Shown one piece after another: positions 1-7,869 of a DNA stretch of 64,000 nucleotides. How positions within the stretch are numbered: the first letter of the stretch is position 1; each line of letters starts with the position of its first letter. Location of the stretch: contig DFAM01000015.1 in the NCBI GenBank assembly GCA_002365595.1, positions 161,953-225,952 of the forward strand, given 5' to 3'. Made by a program: the position numbers and the translations under genes. Origin of the DNA: Acinetobacter sp. UBA3106 (GTDB lineage Bacteria > Pseudomonadota > Gammaproteobacteria > Pseudomonadales > Moraxellaceae). The notes beneath the pieces are model-generated. The model did no database searches. It had not been told where the DNA came from and saw only the letters and a program-made list of their open reading frames with translations.

Positions 1-340
1 CCATCGGCACATTTAAAACTTCACTAATCGAGTTCAGTAAGTTATCACCTACAATGGCATATTGTTCTGGCTGAATATCCAGGCTGACATGTTTAGTGGT
101 GATGTGTTCAATCGCTTTCGCCAGTACGCCCGGATTTTCAATATGTTCTGCATAAGCCAATACTGCTGCAGCAAGAGCACGTGGCTGACGGCCAGTACTT
201 TGATGATCCAGGTTAAAAACATTTTTAAGATCTGGATTGTTGGTCAACATGCGGTTATAGAAATAACTAGTCAGTGCAACGCCGTTTTCACGTAGTACAG
301 GAACAGTTGATTTTACGAGTTCGATGTGTTGTGGAGTCAT
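1..340 (-). CDS. hmp: Flavohaemoprotein (nitric oxide dioxygenase), N-terminal part, cut by window edge
   Basis: Flavohaemoglobin turns nitric oxide into nitrate in the cytoplasm using O2, haem, FAD and NAD(P)H. Only the first 113 residues lie in the window, all within the globin domain. They open with MTPQHIELVKSTVPVL and contain the phenylalanine-rich 'SYFYNRML' helix and 'FNLDHQSTGRQPRALA', with the conserved Q of the distal pocket region, typical of the family; the FAD/NAD domains are beyond base 1. The start is the only ATG before the globin motif. The shine-dalgarno is weak. An NsrR-like operator overlaps the promoter, which fits control by NO. Family assignment is firm; completeness cannot be judged. 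Confidence 0.9.
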   Translation of the reverse strand, partial: MTPQHIELVKSTVPVLRENGVALTSYFYNRMLTNNPDLKNVFNLDHQSTGRQPRALAAAVLAYAEHIENPGVLAKAIEHITTKHVSLDIQPEQYAIVGDNLLNSISEVLNVPM

Positions 341-363
341 GTTGTAAGTTCTATCTGAGTTAT

Positions 364-386
364 AAGATGTATTTAAAATACATTTT
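364..386 (-). promoter_or_regulatory. NsrR-type operator overlapping the hmp promoter
   Basis: The 23-mer contains the near-perfect palindrome ATGTATTT-A-AAATACAT (367-383) flanked by AA and TT, which fits the NsrR consensus of enterobacteria as known from the literature. On the minus strand TTGTCA (403-398) lies 17 nt from TATTTT (380-375), so the box covers the -10 element. The operator role is inferred from sequence match and from its position before hmp. Confidence 0.75.
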
Positions 387-486
387 ATAAACTGCTTTGA
401 CAATAGGGTTACATGATAAAACCATAAAAAAATTATGGAATATAAGAATATCCCATAATTTGTTCATTGTTAATCAGATTATTAAA

Positions 487-2070
487 TTATCGCTTACCAA
501 ACAGCGAACCCAGTAAACCGCGAACAATCTTTTGTCCTGTACTGCCACCCAGACTGCGTGCAGCACTTTTGGCGAAATTTCCCACAATATCCTGAGTGAA
601 TTTTTCACATTGTTTTGCTGCGCGTTCAGCCTCTTTTTGTTGCTCGCGTGCCAAGCGCTCTTGCTCACGGGCTTGCTGCTTGGCATAAGTTTCTGCTTCT
701 TTGGCTTGTTGCTTGGCTAAGGTTTCTTGTTGTTTAGCCTGTAGTTTGGCTTGCTCATCAGTCATAGCCTGTTGCTGACGCTGCTCAACTTTCTGTTGCA
801 ACATTTCAAAGGCACTTTCACGATCCAGGTTCTGTTCATAAATGCCTGCAATCACACTGCTGCTGATCAGAACTTTGCGTTCTTCAGGAGTAATCGGGCT
901 AAAGGAAGAGTGGGGTGGCATGACCCAGCCACGCTCGACCATTTGTGGCGTGCCTTGTTCATCCAGACAACTAATCAGCGCTTCACCGACGCCCAGTTCG
1001 GTAATCGCCTGATCGACTTTAAATTCAGGATTGGCACGGAAAGTATCTGCTGCAGTTTTGACTGCTTTTTGATCTTTGGGAGTAAAGGCGCGAAGGGCAT
1101 GCTGCACCCGGTTGCCGAGTTGGCCCAATACGCTTTCCGGTAAATCCAGCGGATTTTGCGTGACAAAGTAAATGCCGACACCTTTGGAACGAATCAGGCG
1201 CACCACCTGTTCAATTTTCTCTTGGAGTGCAGCACTGGCATTATCAAACAGTAAATGCGCTTCATCAAAGAAGAACACCAGTTTCGGTTTATCCATATCA
1301 CCGACTTCAGGCAGCTGTTCAAATAGTTCAGACAACATCCACAGCAGGAAAGTGGCGTACAGTTTGGGTGTGTTCATCAGTTGATCTGCAGCCAGTAAAT
1401 TGATGTTGCCATGTCCCTGGCTATCGGTCTGGATAAAATCCATGATGTCTAATGCAGGTTCACCAAAGAATTTGTCACCGCCCTGATCGGCCAATGCCAG
1501 TAAAGTACGTTGAATGGCGCCTAAACTTGCCGGTGAAAGATTGCCATATTCCGCTTTAAATTCGGCTGCATGTTCACTGACATAAGTCAGCATCGACTTT
1601 AAGTCTTTGAAGTCAATCAGCAATAAACCCTGATCATCGGCAATACGGAACAATGCGGAAAGCACACCTTCCTGGGTATCATTCAGATTCAGCATTTGCG
1701 CCAGTAATAGCGGTCCAATTTCAGAAACTGTGGTGCGAATCGGGTGACCCTGCTCGCCGAACAAATCCCAAAACACCACGGGAGATGCGGCAAAGGGAAT
1801 TGATTCAATATTTAAGCTTTTGATACGTGCATCAAATTTCGGGTTGCTTTCGCCTGCTTTGGCTAGGCTGGAAACATCACCTTTGGCATCGGCGAGAAAA
1901 ACAGGTACACCGATACGGGAAAAACTTTCTGCCAATACCTTTAAGGTCACGGTTTTCCCGGTTCCAGTCGCTCCGGCAATCAAACCATGACGGTTGGCAA
2001 ACTGTGAATGTAAAACAATGTCTTGTGTGGGATCGGCAGTTTTCTTTGCAATAACGATTGGTGTACCCAT
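487..2070 (-). CDS. HerA-like / DUF853 family P-loop ATPase (YjgR type)
   Basis: Cytoplasmic ATPase of the HerA/FtsK-type superfamily, DUF853 branch; the exact cellular role is not known. At about residues 32-40 there is a Walker A motif, GATGTGKT, and near 270 a Walker B-like run ending FFFDEAHLLF. A segment with 'VTQNPLDLPESVLGQLGNRVQHALRAFTP' character follows (sensor/arginine-finger region of this family). Residues 430-500 form a charged Q/E/A/K-rich coiled coil, and the tail is glycine-rich. At 527 residues it is of usual length. It lies 18 bp downstream of metC on the same strand, so the two may be cotranscribed. Confidence 0.85.
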   Translation of the reverse strand: MGTPIVIAKKTADPTQDIVLHSQFANRHGLIAGATGTGKTVTLKVLAESFSRIGVPVFLADAKGDVSSLAKAGESNPKFDARIKSLNIESIPFAASPVVFWDLFGEQGHPIRTTVSEIGPLLLAQMLNLNDTQEGVLSALFRIADDQGLLLIDFKDLKSMLTYVSEHAAEFKAEYGNLSPASLGAIQRTLLALADQGGDKFFGEPALDIMDFIQTDSQGHGNINLLAADQLMNTPKLYATFLLWMLSELFEQLPEVGDMDKPKLVFFFDEAHLLFDNASAALQEKIEQVVRLIRSKGVGIYFVTQNPLDLPESVLGQLGNRVQHALRAFTPKDQKAVKTAADTFRANPEFKVDQAITELGVGEALISCLDEQGTPQMVERGWVMPPHSSFSPITPEERKVLISSSVIAGIYEQNLDRESAFEMLQQKVEQRQQQAMTDEQAKLQAKQQETLAKQQAKEAETYAKQQAREQERLAREQQKEAERAAKQCEKFTQDIVGNFAKSAARSLGGSTGQKIVRGLLGSLFGKR

Positions 2071-2088
2071 AGCTTTTCCTGTTATTTA

Positions 2089-3291
2089 TTATTCATTTTT
2101 AAGTTTTTTCATTTGTTCTAGTGCATGCTGAATATCTTGAACTAAATCTTCCGGATGTTCCAGTCCGATACAGAAACGAACCAGCAAGCCGTCTTTTAAG
2201 TGTGAATGTTCCAGCACACGCATGTCTTTTAAGTTATATAGCATGACCAGACTGACCGGCCCACCCCAGCTAAAGCCCAGCTTAAACAGTTCCAGTGCAT
2301 CGCAGAATCTTCGAATATCTTCTAAACTATATTCAGCTTTAAAAATCACGCTAACCAGACCGGCACTGTGTTCTTGCTTGCAAATTTCTTTCCAATGTTG
2401 ATGTCCTGCGGATTCAGCATCGGCAGGATGTAACACCTGTACAAATTCAGCTTGCTGTTTTAACCAGGCCAATAAGGTTAGAGCACTTTGGGATTGATGC
2501 TGATAACGCAGTTGCATGGATGCCAGACTGCGCTGTACCTGTGCCACATCATCACCTGATACGCTAATGCCCTGAATGGCATGCATGCGGAATAACTGGT
2601 GATGCAGTTTTTTGTTACGGGTCACCACAGAACCCATCAAGATGTCACCGCCACCGCTTGGGTATTTGGTCAGCGCGTGCACAGTCATATCCACTGCCAA
2701 ATGCTCATCGCCAAAATCAAAGGCATTAAAAGCCAACCCTGCACCCCAGGTATTGTCCAGAGCGGTCAGAATATTGTGCGCTTTGGCTTTTTTCACCAGC
2801 CCGGTTAAATCGGGAAATTCCAACGTGACGGAACCTGCTGCTTCTAACCAGATCAGTTTGGCTTTATCGGTAGGCTGGAAAGTCGTCGCATCAATTGAAT
2901 TATAGACTTTTACTGTAATGCCATAACGCGTTTCCAGGTTACGTAGGTGTTCCATATTTGGTCCATAGATGTTATCTGCAACCCAGACTTCATCGTCCTG
3001 ACTTAAGAAACAGGAATTCACCAGGTTAATTGCCGATAAACCGCTTGGCGCGAGCAGGCAATATTGTCCACCTTCGATCTGCGCAATGTTATCGCCTAAA
3101 GTAAAGGTGGTAGGCGTGCCATGCGTGCCATAACTATAGTCATAGTCATCGCTCCAATGGCGATTAAACAGTGCATCGGTGTTATTGAAAATAATGGTCG
3201 ATGCACGAAACAAGGGAGGTTGAACAGTAGAAATATATTGGGGGGCTTTTCGTGGTGCATGAATCAGGGCGGTTTGAGGATTTTTTTTCAA
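2089..3291 (-). CDS. metC: Cystathionine beta-lyase-type PLP enzyme
   Basis: Cys/Met metabolism PLP-dependent enzyme, most like cystathionine beta-lyase, which cleaves cystathionine to homocysteine, pyruvate and ammonia in methionine synthesis. Visible landmarks: the Y-x-Y...T-P-T substrate/phosphate region near residue 50, 'APSGLSAI' near 83 (phosphate-binding loop), the aspartate in 'TALDNTW' near 180 that contacts the PLP pyridine nitrogen, and the Schiff-base lysine in 'HALTKYPSGGGDILMGS' near 208. Length of 400 residues is normal. Other members of the family (gamma-lyases, sulfhydrylases) cannot be fully excluded. The start lies about 160 bp from the divergent amidotransferase gene. Confidence 0.82.
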   Translation of the reverse strand: MKKNPQTALIHAPRKAPQYISTVQPPLFRASTIIFNNTDALFNRHWSDDYDYSYGTHGTPTTFTLGDNIAQIEGGQYCLLAPSGLSAINLVNSCFLSQDDEVWVADNIYGPNMEHLRNLETRYGITVKVYNSIDATTFQPTDKAKLIWLEAAGSVTLEFPDLTGLVKKAKAHNILTALDNTWGAGLAFNAFDFGDEHLAVDMTVHALTKYPSGGGDILMGSVVTRNKKLHHQLFRMHAIQGISVSGDDVAQVQRSLASMQLRYQHQSQSALTLLAWLKQQAEFVQVLHPADAESAGHQHWKEICKQEHSAGLVSVIFKAEYSLEDIRRFCDALELFKLGFSWGGPVSLVMLYNLKDMRVLEHSHLKDGLLVRFCIGLEHPEDLVQDIQHALEQMKKLKNE

Positions 3292-3450
3292 GATGCAGCT
3301 CTAAGTTGTATCAAAATTGCTCTTAGCTTAAGAGAAACGCAGCAATTAGGCTATATAAATGCCGAAATGTATAGAAACGTTAATACGAACATAAAGTTGG
3401 CTTCATTCTTGCTAAACCTATAGCAGTGCTAGAACAATAGGCGGAGGCGC

Positions 3451-4188
3451 ATGAAGTCGCATTTGAAAGTACATTATTTTCAGCATATTGCTGGTGAAGG
3501 GTTCGGCAGTTGTTATCAATTTTTAAAACAGCACCAAGCTAAAATTAGTGCAACGGAATTTTTTGCTTTACCCGTGGATCGACCGCTGGATATAGAAGCT
3601 TTACCACAAGTAGAAGATGTTGATTTACTCATCATCATGGGTGGGGCAATGAGTGTGAATGATGAAGCTAATTATCCCTGGTTAAAGGTGGAAAAACGCT
3701 GGATCAGACGTTACTTGTCAATGGGAAAGCCAGCCATTGGGTTGTGTCTAGGGGGGCAGTTGATTGCCAATGCTTTGGGGGCAGCGGTCAGACGCAATGA
3801 ACAGCAAGAATTAGGGTTGACCGAGGTACGTAGGGTTCAGCATGTGCCTGACGAGTGCTTTGTGTTGCCGGAACAATTTAAAGTCATGCAATGGCATAGT
3901 GAAACGTTTGAAATTCCGAGAGGGGCGATTCATCTGGCTGAAAATGATATTTGTCGCAATCAAATGTATCAAATTGGAAAAAATGTTCTGGGATTTCAAT
4001 TTCATCCTGAAATTACTCCAGAGGTACTGCAACTTTTTTTAGAAAATGATCAGGAGCTAGAGAGTTTTTCCGGTAAATATGTACAAACAGAACGTCAGTT
4101 AAAAAGTATGTCTAAAAATGACTTTATTAAAGGAAATCAAATACTAAACCAAGCAATCGAGTACGTTCTACAAAAAACAACCTGCTGA
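3451..4188 (+). CDS. Class I glutamine amidotransferase (GuaA N-domain-like)
   Basis: Stand-alone type 1 glutamine amidotransferase of the GMP-synthase glutaminase family. The nucleophilic cysteine sits in 'IGLCLGGQLIANALGA' at about residue 99, and the His-Glu pair in 'FQFHPEIT' at about 186-188, so the catalytic triad is intact. An oxyanion-type 'IIMGGAMSV' occurs near 63. There is no synthase domain, so the acceptor substrate is unknown; relatives act on gamma-glutamyl compounds or as uncharacterised hydrolases. The shine-dalgarno GGAGG precedes the ATG. Divergent from metC; the S10 promoter follows directly. Confidence 0.85.
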   Translation: MKSHLKVHYFQHIAGEGFGSCYQFLKQHQAKISATEFFALPVDRPLDIEALPQVEDVDLLIIMGGAMSVNDEANYPWLKVEKRWIRRYLSMGKPAIGLCLGGQLIANALGAAVRRNEQQELGLTEVRRVQHVPDECFVLPEQFKVMQWHSETFEIPRGAIHLAENDICRNQMYQIGKNVLGFQFHPEITPEVLQLFLENDQELESFSGKYVQTERQLKSMSKNDFIKGNQILNQAIEYVLQKTTC

Positions 4189-4252
4189 CTTATTTTTAAA
4201 CAAAAGGTTAAATTGATAAACGGAAAAAAACAGTAAAAAGTTGAAAAGAGAT

Positions 4253-4281
4253 TTGCTTAAGCGTTAAACAATAGCTATAAT
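4253..4281 (+). promoter_or_regulatory. Sigma-70 promoter of the S10 operon
   Basis: TTGCTT (4253-4258) and a perfect TATAAT (4276-4281) are separated by 17 nt. The predicted start of transcription is near 4288, which leaves an untranslated leader of about 170 nt before rpsJ. Strength and position fit the main promoter of a ribosomal protein operon. Confidence 0.85.
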
Positions 4282-4287
4282 GAGCGA

Positions 4288-4457
4288 CCCTTTGATGAAA
4301 GGGGGTTGACTACGAATAAAGTAGTTAACATCGTGACAGTCGTGGCATCGATCATGACCTTAGTGATAATTCACTGCTCTTGACACTTGCCCACATTAAA
4401 GTGGGGTGAGATGCGTCAAGGGTGATTCTTTATATATTTGGCTTGGAGTTAACTGGT
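4288..4457 (+). promoter_or_regulatory. Structured leader of the S10 operon
   Basis: The leader holds at least three hairpins: CCCTTT/AAAGGG (4288-4303), GTTGACTAC/GTAGTTAAC (4305-4329), and a long one with outer arms CTTGAC/GTCAAG (4379-4420) and inner arms CCCAC/GTGGG (4390-4405). In E. coli the S10 leader is of nearly the same length (172 nt) and is the site of L4-dependent control. The same role here is inferred from length, position and folding; I did not show homology of the hairpins. Confidence 0.55.
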
Positions 4458-4769
4458 ATGTCTAACCAGAGAATTCGTATCCGTCTTAAGTCTTTTGATC
4501 ACCGTCTAATTGATCAATCAGCTCAAGAGATCGTAGAAACAGCAAAACGTACTGGCGCACAAGTTTGTGGTCCAATCCCGATGCCTACTCGCATCGAACG
4601 TTTTAACGTTTTAACATCACCACACGTTAACAAAGATGCGCGTGACCAATACGAGATCCGCACTTACAAACGTTTGATCGACATCGTTCAACCTACAGAT
4701 AAAACTGTTGATGCATTGATGAAGTTAGATCTTGCAGCTGGTGTTGATGTTCAGATCGCTTTGGGTTAA
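4458..4769 (+). CDS. rpsJ: 30S ribosomal protein S10
   Basis: S10 (also NusE) is part of the 30S head and, with NusB, of the antitermination complex. The 103-residue product begins MSNQRIRIRLKSFDHRLID, as in E. coli S10, and carries 'TKR/PTRIERFNVLTSPHVNKDARDQ'-type central residues. An upstream in-frame ATG at 4422 is rejected: it would add 12 residues absent from S10, whereas GGAG sits 10 nt before 4458. First gene of the superoperon; an attenuator-like hairpin lies in the 59-bp gap before rplC. Confidence 0.97.
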   Translation: MSNQRIRIRLKSFDHRLIDQSAQEIVETAKRTGAQVCGPIPMPTRIERFNVLTSPHVNKDARDQYEIRTYKRLIDIVQPTDKTVDALMKLDLAAGVDVQIALG

Positions 4770-4775
4770 GGCTTT

Positions 4776-4814
4776 CGGTTAATTAACGCTCTAAGTTAAT
4801 TAGGCCGCTTTTTT
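4776..4814 (+). terminator. Attenuator-like hairpin between rpsJ and rplC
   Basis: The arms TAATTAAC (4780-4787) and GTTAATTA (4795-4802) form a perfect 8-bp stem with a 7-nt loop. It is extended, after a wobble and one bulge, by CGG/CCG (4776-4778 with 4805-4807), and is followed by six T at 4809-4814. This has the form of an intrinsic terminator inside the operon, directly before the rplC ribosome-binding site. Function as a partial terminator is inferred. Confidence 0.5.
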
Positions 4815-4828
4815 AGAGGTTTATGCAC

Positions 4829-5467
4829 ATGGCTATTGGTTTAGTCGGTCGCAAGTGCGGTATGACTCGTATCTTTACAGATGCTGGTGTTTCTGTGCCT
4901 GTAACAGTGATTGAGGTTGATCCTAACCGCATCACTCAAATCAAAACGCTTGAAACTGATGGTTATCAAGCGATTCAAATCACTACTGGTGAACGTCGCG
5001 AATCTCGCGTAACTAACGCTCAGAAAGGTCACTTCGCTAAAGCGGGTGTTGCTGCTGGTCGTCTAGTTCAAGAATTCCGTGCTACAGAAGCTGATCTTGA
5101 AGGTCGTGAAGTTGGTGGTTCTCTTACTGTTGAATTGTTCTCGGTTGGTCAAGTTGTTGACGTAACTGGTCAATCTAAAGGTAAAGGTTTCCAAGGTGGT
5201 GTTAAGCGTTGGAATTTCCGTACGCAAGACGCAACTCACGGTAACTCACTTTCTCACCGTGTTCTAGGTTCTACTGGTCAAAACCAGACTCCTGGTCGCG
5301 TGTTCAAAGGCAAAAAAATGGCTGGCCATTTAGGTGCTGAACGCGTAACTGTACAGGGTCTTGAAATCGTTTCTATCGACACTGAACGTTCAGTTCTTGT
5401 TGTTAAAGGCGCGATTCCTGGTGCTACTGGTGGCGACGTTATCGTTCGTCCTACGATCAAGGCCTGA
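4829..5467 (+). CDS. rplC: 50S ribosomal protein L3
   Basis: L3 is an early 50S assembly protein with a loop that reaches the peptidyl-transferase centre. The product (212 residues) begins MAIGLVGRKCGMTRIF. The signature 'RWNFRTQDATHGNSLSHR' with the glutamine methylated by PrmB in E. coli lies near residues 130-150. Of two in-frame ATGs (4823, 4829) the second has the better spacing (9 nt) to AGAGG at 4815-4819 and matches the family start. Confidence 0.96.
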   Translation: MAIGLVGRKCGMTRIFTDAGVSVPVTVIEVDPNRITQIKTLETDGYQAIQITTGERRESRVTNAQKGHFAKAGVAAGRLVQEFRATEADLEGREVGGSLTVELFSVGQVVDVTGQSKGKGFQGGVKRWNFRTQDATHGNSLSHRVLGSTGQNQTPGRVFKGKKMAGHLGAERVTVQGLEIVSIDTERSVLVVKGAIPGATGGDVIVRPTIKA

Positions 5468-5478
5468 GGGGAAATATT

Positions 5479-6081
5479 GTGAATTTAAATACTGTTTCCG
5501 GCTCTGCTGTTGAATTATCTGAAGTTGCTTTCGGTCGTGAATTTAACGAAGCTCTTGTACACCAAGTTGTTACAGCTTACTTAGCTGGTGGTCGTCAAGG
5601 TTCGAAAGCTCAGAAATCACGTGCTGATGTATCTGGCGGTGGTAAAAAACCATTCCGTCAAAAAGGTACTGGCCGTGCGCGTGCTGGTTCTATTCGTAGC
5701 CCGATCTGGGTTGGTGGTGGTAAAACTTTTGCCGCTCGTCCACAAGATTGGTCTCAAAAAGTTAACCGTAAAATGTACCGCGGTGCTATGCAATGCATCC
5801 TAGCTGAACTTGTTCGTCAAGATCGCTTGATTTTAGTTGAAGAGTTTGCTGTTGCAGCTCCAAAAACTAAAGAATTGCTTGCAAAACTTAACGACTTGAA
5901 TGCTACTCGTGCATTAATCGTTACTGATGCTGTTGATGAGAACTTGTATCTTGCTGCACGTAACATTCCACACGTTGATGTGGTTGATGCTGCTGCAATT
6001 GATCCTGTTAGCTTGATCGCGTTCGACAAAGTTGTTATGTCTGTAGCTGCTGCTAAGAAAATTGAGGTAGAACTCGGATGA
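5479..6081 (+). CDS. rplD: 50S ribosomal protein L4
   Basis: L4 binds 23S rRNA domain I and lines the exit tunnel; in enterobacteria it also represses its own operon. The 200-residue product has the tunnel-loop signature 'GGGKKPFRQKGTGRARAGS' near 54-72. Translation starts with GTG, preceded by GAGGGG (5466-5471). The end overlaps the start of rplW by 4 nt (ATGA), so the two are translationally coupled. The S10 leader upstream is the natural candidate for L4 feedback. Confidence 0.96.
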   Translation: MNLNTVSGSAVELSEVAFGREFNEALVHQVVTAYLAGGRQGSKAQKSRADVSGGGKKPFRQKGTGRARAGSIRSPIWVGGGKTFAARPQDWSQKVNRKMYRGAMQCILAELVRQDRLILVEEFAVAAPKTKELLAKLNDLNATRALIVTDAVDENLYLAARNIPHVDVVDAAAIDPVSLIAFDKVVMSVAAAKKIEVELG

Positions 6082-6398
6082 ACAACGAACGTATCTATCA
6101 AGTCCTACAAGGACCTGTATTCTCAGAAAAAGCACAAGTTTTAGGTGAAGCTGCTGGTGTTCAAGTTTTTAAAGTTGCACTTGATGCAAATAAACTTGAA
6201 ATCAAAAAAGCAGTGGAACAACTCTTTGGTGTTCAAGTTGTTAAAGTTAACACTACGATCACTAAAGGTAAGACTAAACGCTTTGGTAAAACATTAGGAC
6301 GTCGTTCTGATGTTAAAAAAGCATACGTCACCCTGAAAGCTGGCCAAGATGTTGAAATGGCTGACTTGGGCGATACCGCTGAAAGCGCAGCGGAATAA
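6078..6398 (+). CDS. rplW: 50S ribosomal protein L23
   Basis: L23 sits at the tunnel exit and docks trigger factor and SRP. 106 residues, slightly longer than the E. coli protein; 'PVFSEKAQ' near residue 13 and 'VNTTITKGKTKRFGKTLGRR' near 54-73 are the family landmarks. The acidic tail rich in D/E/A is a modest extension. Start overlaps the rplD stop; rplB follows after 11 bp. Confidence 0.95.
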   Translation: MNNERIYQVLQGPVFSEKAQVLGEAAGVQVFKVALDANKLEIKKAVEQLFGVQVVKVNTTITKGKTKRFGKTLGRRSDVKKAYVTLKAGQDVEMADLGDTAESAAE

Positions 6399-6409
6399 GG
6401 ACGAGAATT

Positions 6410-7234
6410 ATGCCTATTCAAAAATGTAAGCCAACGTCACCAGGACGTCGCTTTGTAGAGAAAGTCGTTCACGACCATCTTCACAAAGGCGCACCTTATG
6501 CTCCGTTGGTTGAAGCTAAAAAACGTACTGGTGGTCGTAATAATAACGGTCACATTACAACTCGTCACGTTGGTGGTGGTCATAAACAACACTACCGTCT
6601 TGTCGACTTCAAACGTAACAAAGACGGCATTCCAGCTGTAGTTGAACGTATTGAATACGATCCTAACCGTACAGCTCATATTGCTTTATTGAAATATGCT
6701 GACGGTGAACGTCGTTACATCATTGCGCCTAAAGGTTTGCGTGCTGGTGATAAAGTACAATCTGGTAACGATGCTCCAATTCGTCCAGGTAACTGCTTAC
6801 CACTTCGTAACATGCCTATCGGTTCTACTCTTCACAACATCGAACTTAAAATCGGTAAAGGCGCGCAATTAGCTCGTTCAGCTGGTACTTCTGTTCAGTT
6901 GTTGGGTCGTGACGGTTCTTACGCTATCGTTCGTTTACGTTCTGGTGAAATGCGTAAAATTCACGTTGAATGCCGTGCTGTTTTGGGTGAAGTTTCTAAC
7001 TCAGAAAGCAACCTTCGTTCACTAGGTAAAGCTGGTGCATCACGCTGGCGTGGTGTTCGTCCTACCGTTCGTGGTATGGCGATGAACCCGGTTGACCATC
7101 CACATGGTGGTGGTGAAGGGCGTAACAAAGGTATTCAACCTGTAAGCCCATGGGGTCAAAAAGCTAAAGGGTACAAGACACGTACCAATAAGCGTACGAC
7201 TAAGATGATTATTCGCGACCGTCGCGTTAAGTAA
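6410..7234 (+). CDS. rplB: 50S ribosomal protein L2
   Basis: L2 bridges the subunits and is needed for peptidyl transfer. The product has 274 residues, the usual length. The invariant 'MNPVDHPHGGGEGRNKG' segment, which includes the histidine linked to peptidyl transferase activity, is at about residues 224-240, and the RNA-binding domain with 'GGRNNNGHITTRHVGGGHK' lies near 37-56. Intact and ordinary for this operon position. Confidence 0.97.
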   Translation: MPIQKCKPTSPGRRFVEKVVHDHLHKGAPYAPLVEAKKRTGGRNNNGHITTRHVGGGHKQHYRLVDFKRNKDGIPAVVERIEYDPNRTAHIALLKYADGERRYIIAPKGLRAGDKVQSGNDAPIRPGNCLPLRNMPIGSTLHNIELKIGKGAQLARSAGTSVQLLGRDGSYAIVRLRSGEMRKIHVECRAVLGEVSNSESNLRSLGKAGASRWRGVRPTVRGMAMNPVDHPHGGGEGRNKGIQPVSPWGQKAKGYKTRTNKRTTKMIIRDRRVK

Positions 7235-7253
7235 CAAGTAAAGGAATCTGACA

Positions 7254-7529
7254 ATGCCTCGTTCTCTGAAAAAAGGCCCATTCGTCGATGCGCACTTGTT
7301 CGCTAAGGTTGAAGCGGCTATCGCGGCTAATAACCGCAAGCCGATCAAAACTTGGTCGCGTCGTTCGATGATTCTCCCAGATTTTGTTGGTTTAACAATT
7401 TCTGTTCATAATGGTCGTAACCATGTTCCAGTGATTGTATCTGAACACATGGTTGGTCATAAACTCGGTGAATTCGCGCCAACTCGTACCTATCGTGGTC
7501 ACGGTGTTGACAAGAAATCTAAACGTTAA
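7254..7529 (+). CDS. rpsS: 30S ribosomal protein S19
   Basis: S19 is a 30S head protein that contacts the A-site finger and pairs with S13. 91 residues, starting MPRSLKKGPFVDAHL, with 'GHKLGEFAPTRTYRGH' near the C-terminus as in all bacterial S19. AAGGA is placed 6 nt before the ATG. It is followed 6 bp later by rplV. Confidence 0.97.
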   Translation: MPRSLKKGPFVDAHLFAKVEAAIAANNRKPIKTWSRRSMILPDFVGLTISVHNGRNHVPVIVSEHMVGHKLGEFAPTRTYRGHGVDKKSKR

Positions 7530-7535
7530 GGTGCG

Positions 7536-7868
7536 ATGATGGAAGTTACTGCTAAATTACGCGGTGCCGCTATCTCGGCACAAAAAGCTCGTTTGGTTGC
7601 AGATCTAATCCGTGGCAAATCTGTTGCTCACGCTTTAAATATCTTGAACTTCAGCAACAAAAAAGCTGCAGTTTTAGTTAAAAAAGCGTTGGAATCTGCA
7701 ATTGCAAACGCTGAACATAATAACAGTTTAGATGTAGACGACCTTAAAGTTGCTACGATTTACGTTGATGAGGGCATCAGCCTTAAACGTATTATGCCAC
7801 GTGCTAAAGGCCGTGCAGATCGTATCACTAAGCGTACTTGTCACATCACCGTTAAGGTAGGGGTTTGA
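7536..7868 (+). CDS. rplV: 50S ribosomal protein L22
   Basis: L22 has a beta-hairpin in the exit tunnel, the site of some macrolide-resistance changes. 110 residues; hairpin region 'GISLKRIMPRAKGRADRI' near 84-101 is of wild-type form. Two adjacent in-frame ATGs (7536 and 7539) follow AAGG (7528-7531); the first is taken as in other Acinetobacter annotations, and the second is also possible. Only 1 bp separates the stop from rpsC. Confidence 0.95.
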   Translation: MMEVTAKLRGAAISAQKARLVADLIRGKSVAHALNILNFSNKKAAVLVKKALESAIANAEHNNSLDVDDLKVATIYVDEGISLKRIMPRAKGRADRITKRTCHITVKVGV

Positions 7869-7869
7869 T

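Noticed and set aside
5278..5460. Antisense ORFs inside ribosomal genes
   Set aside because: Typical shadows of biased codon use on the coding strand; no starts with ribosome-binding sites.
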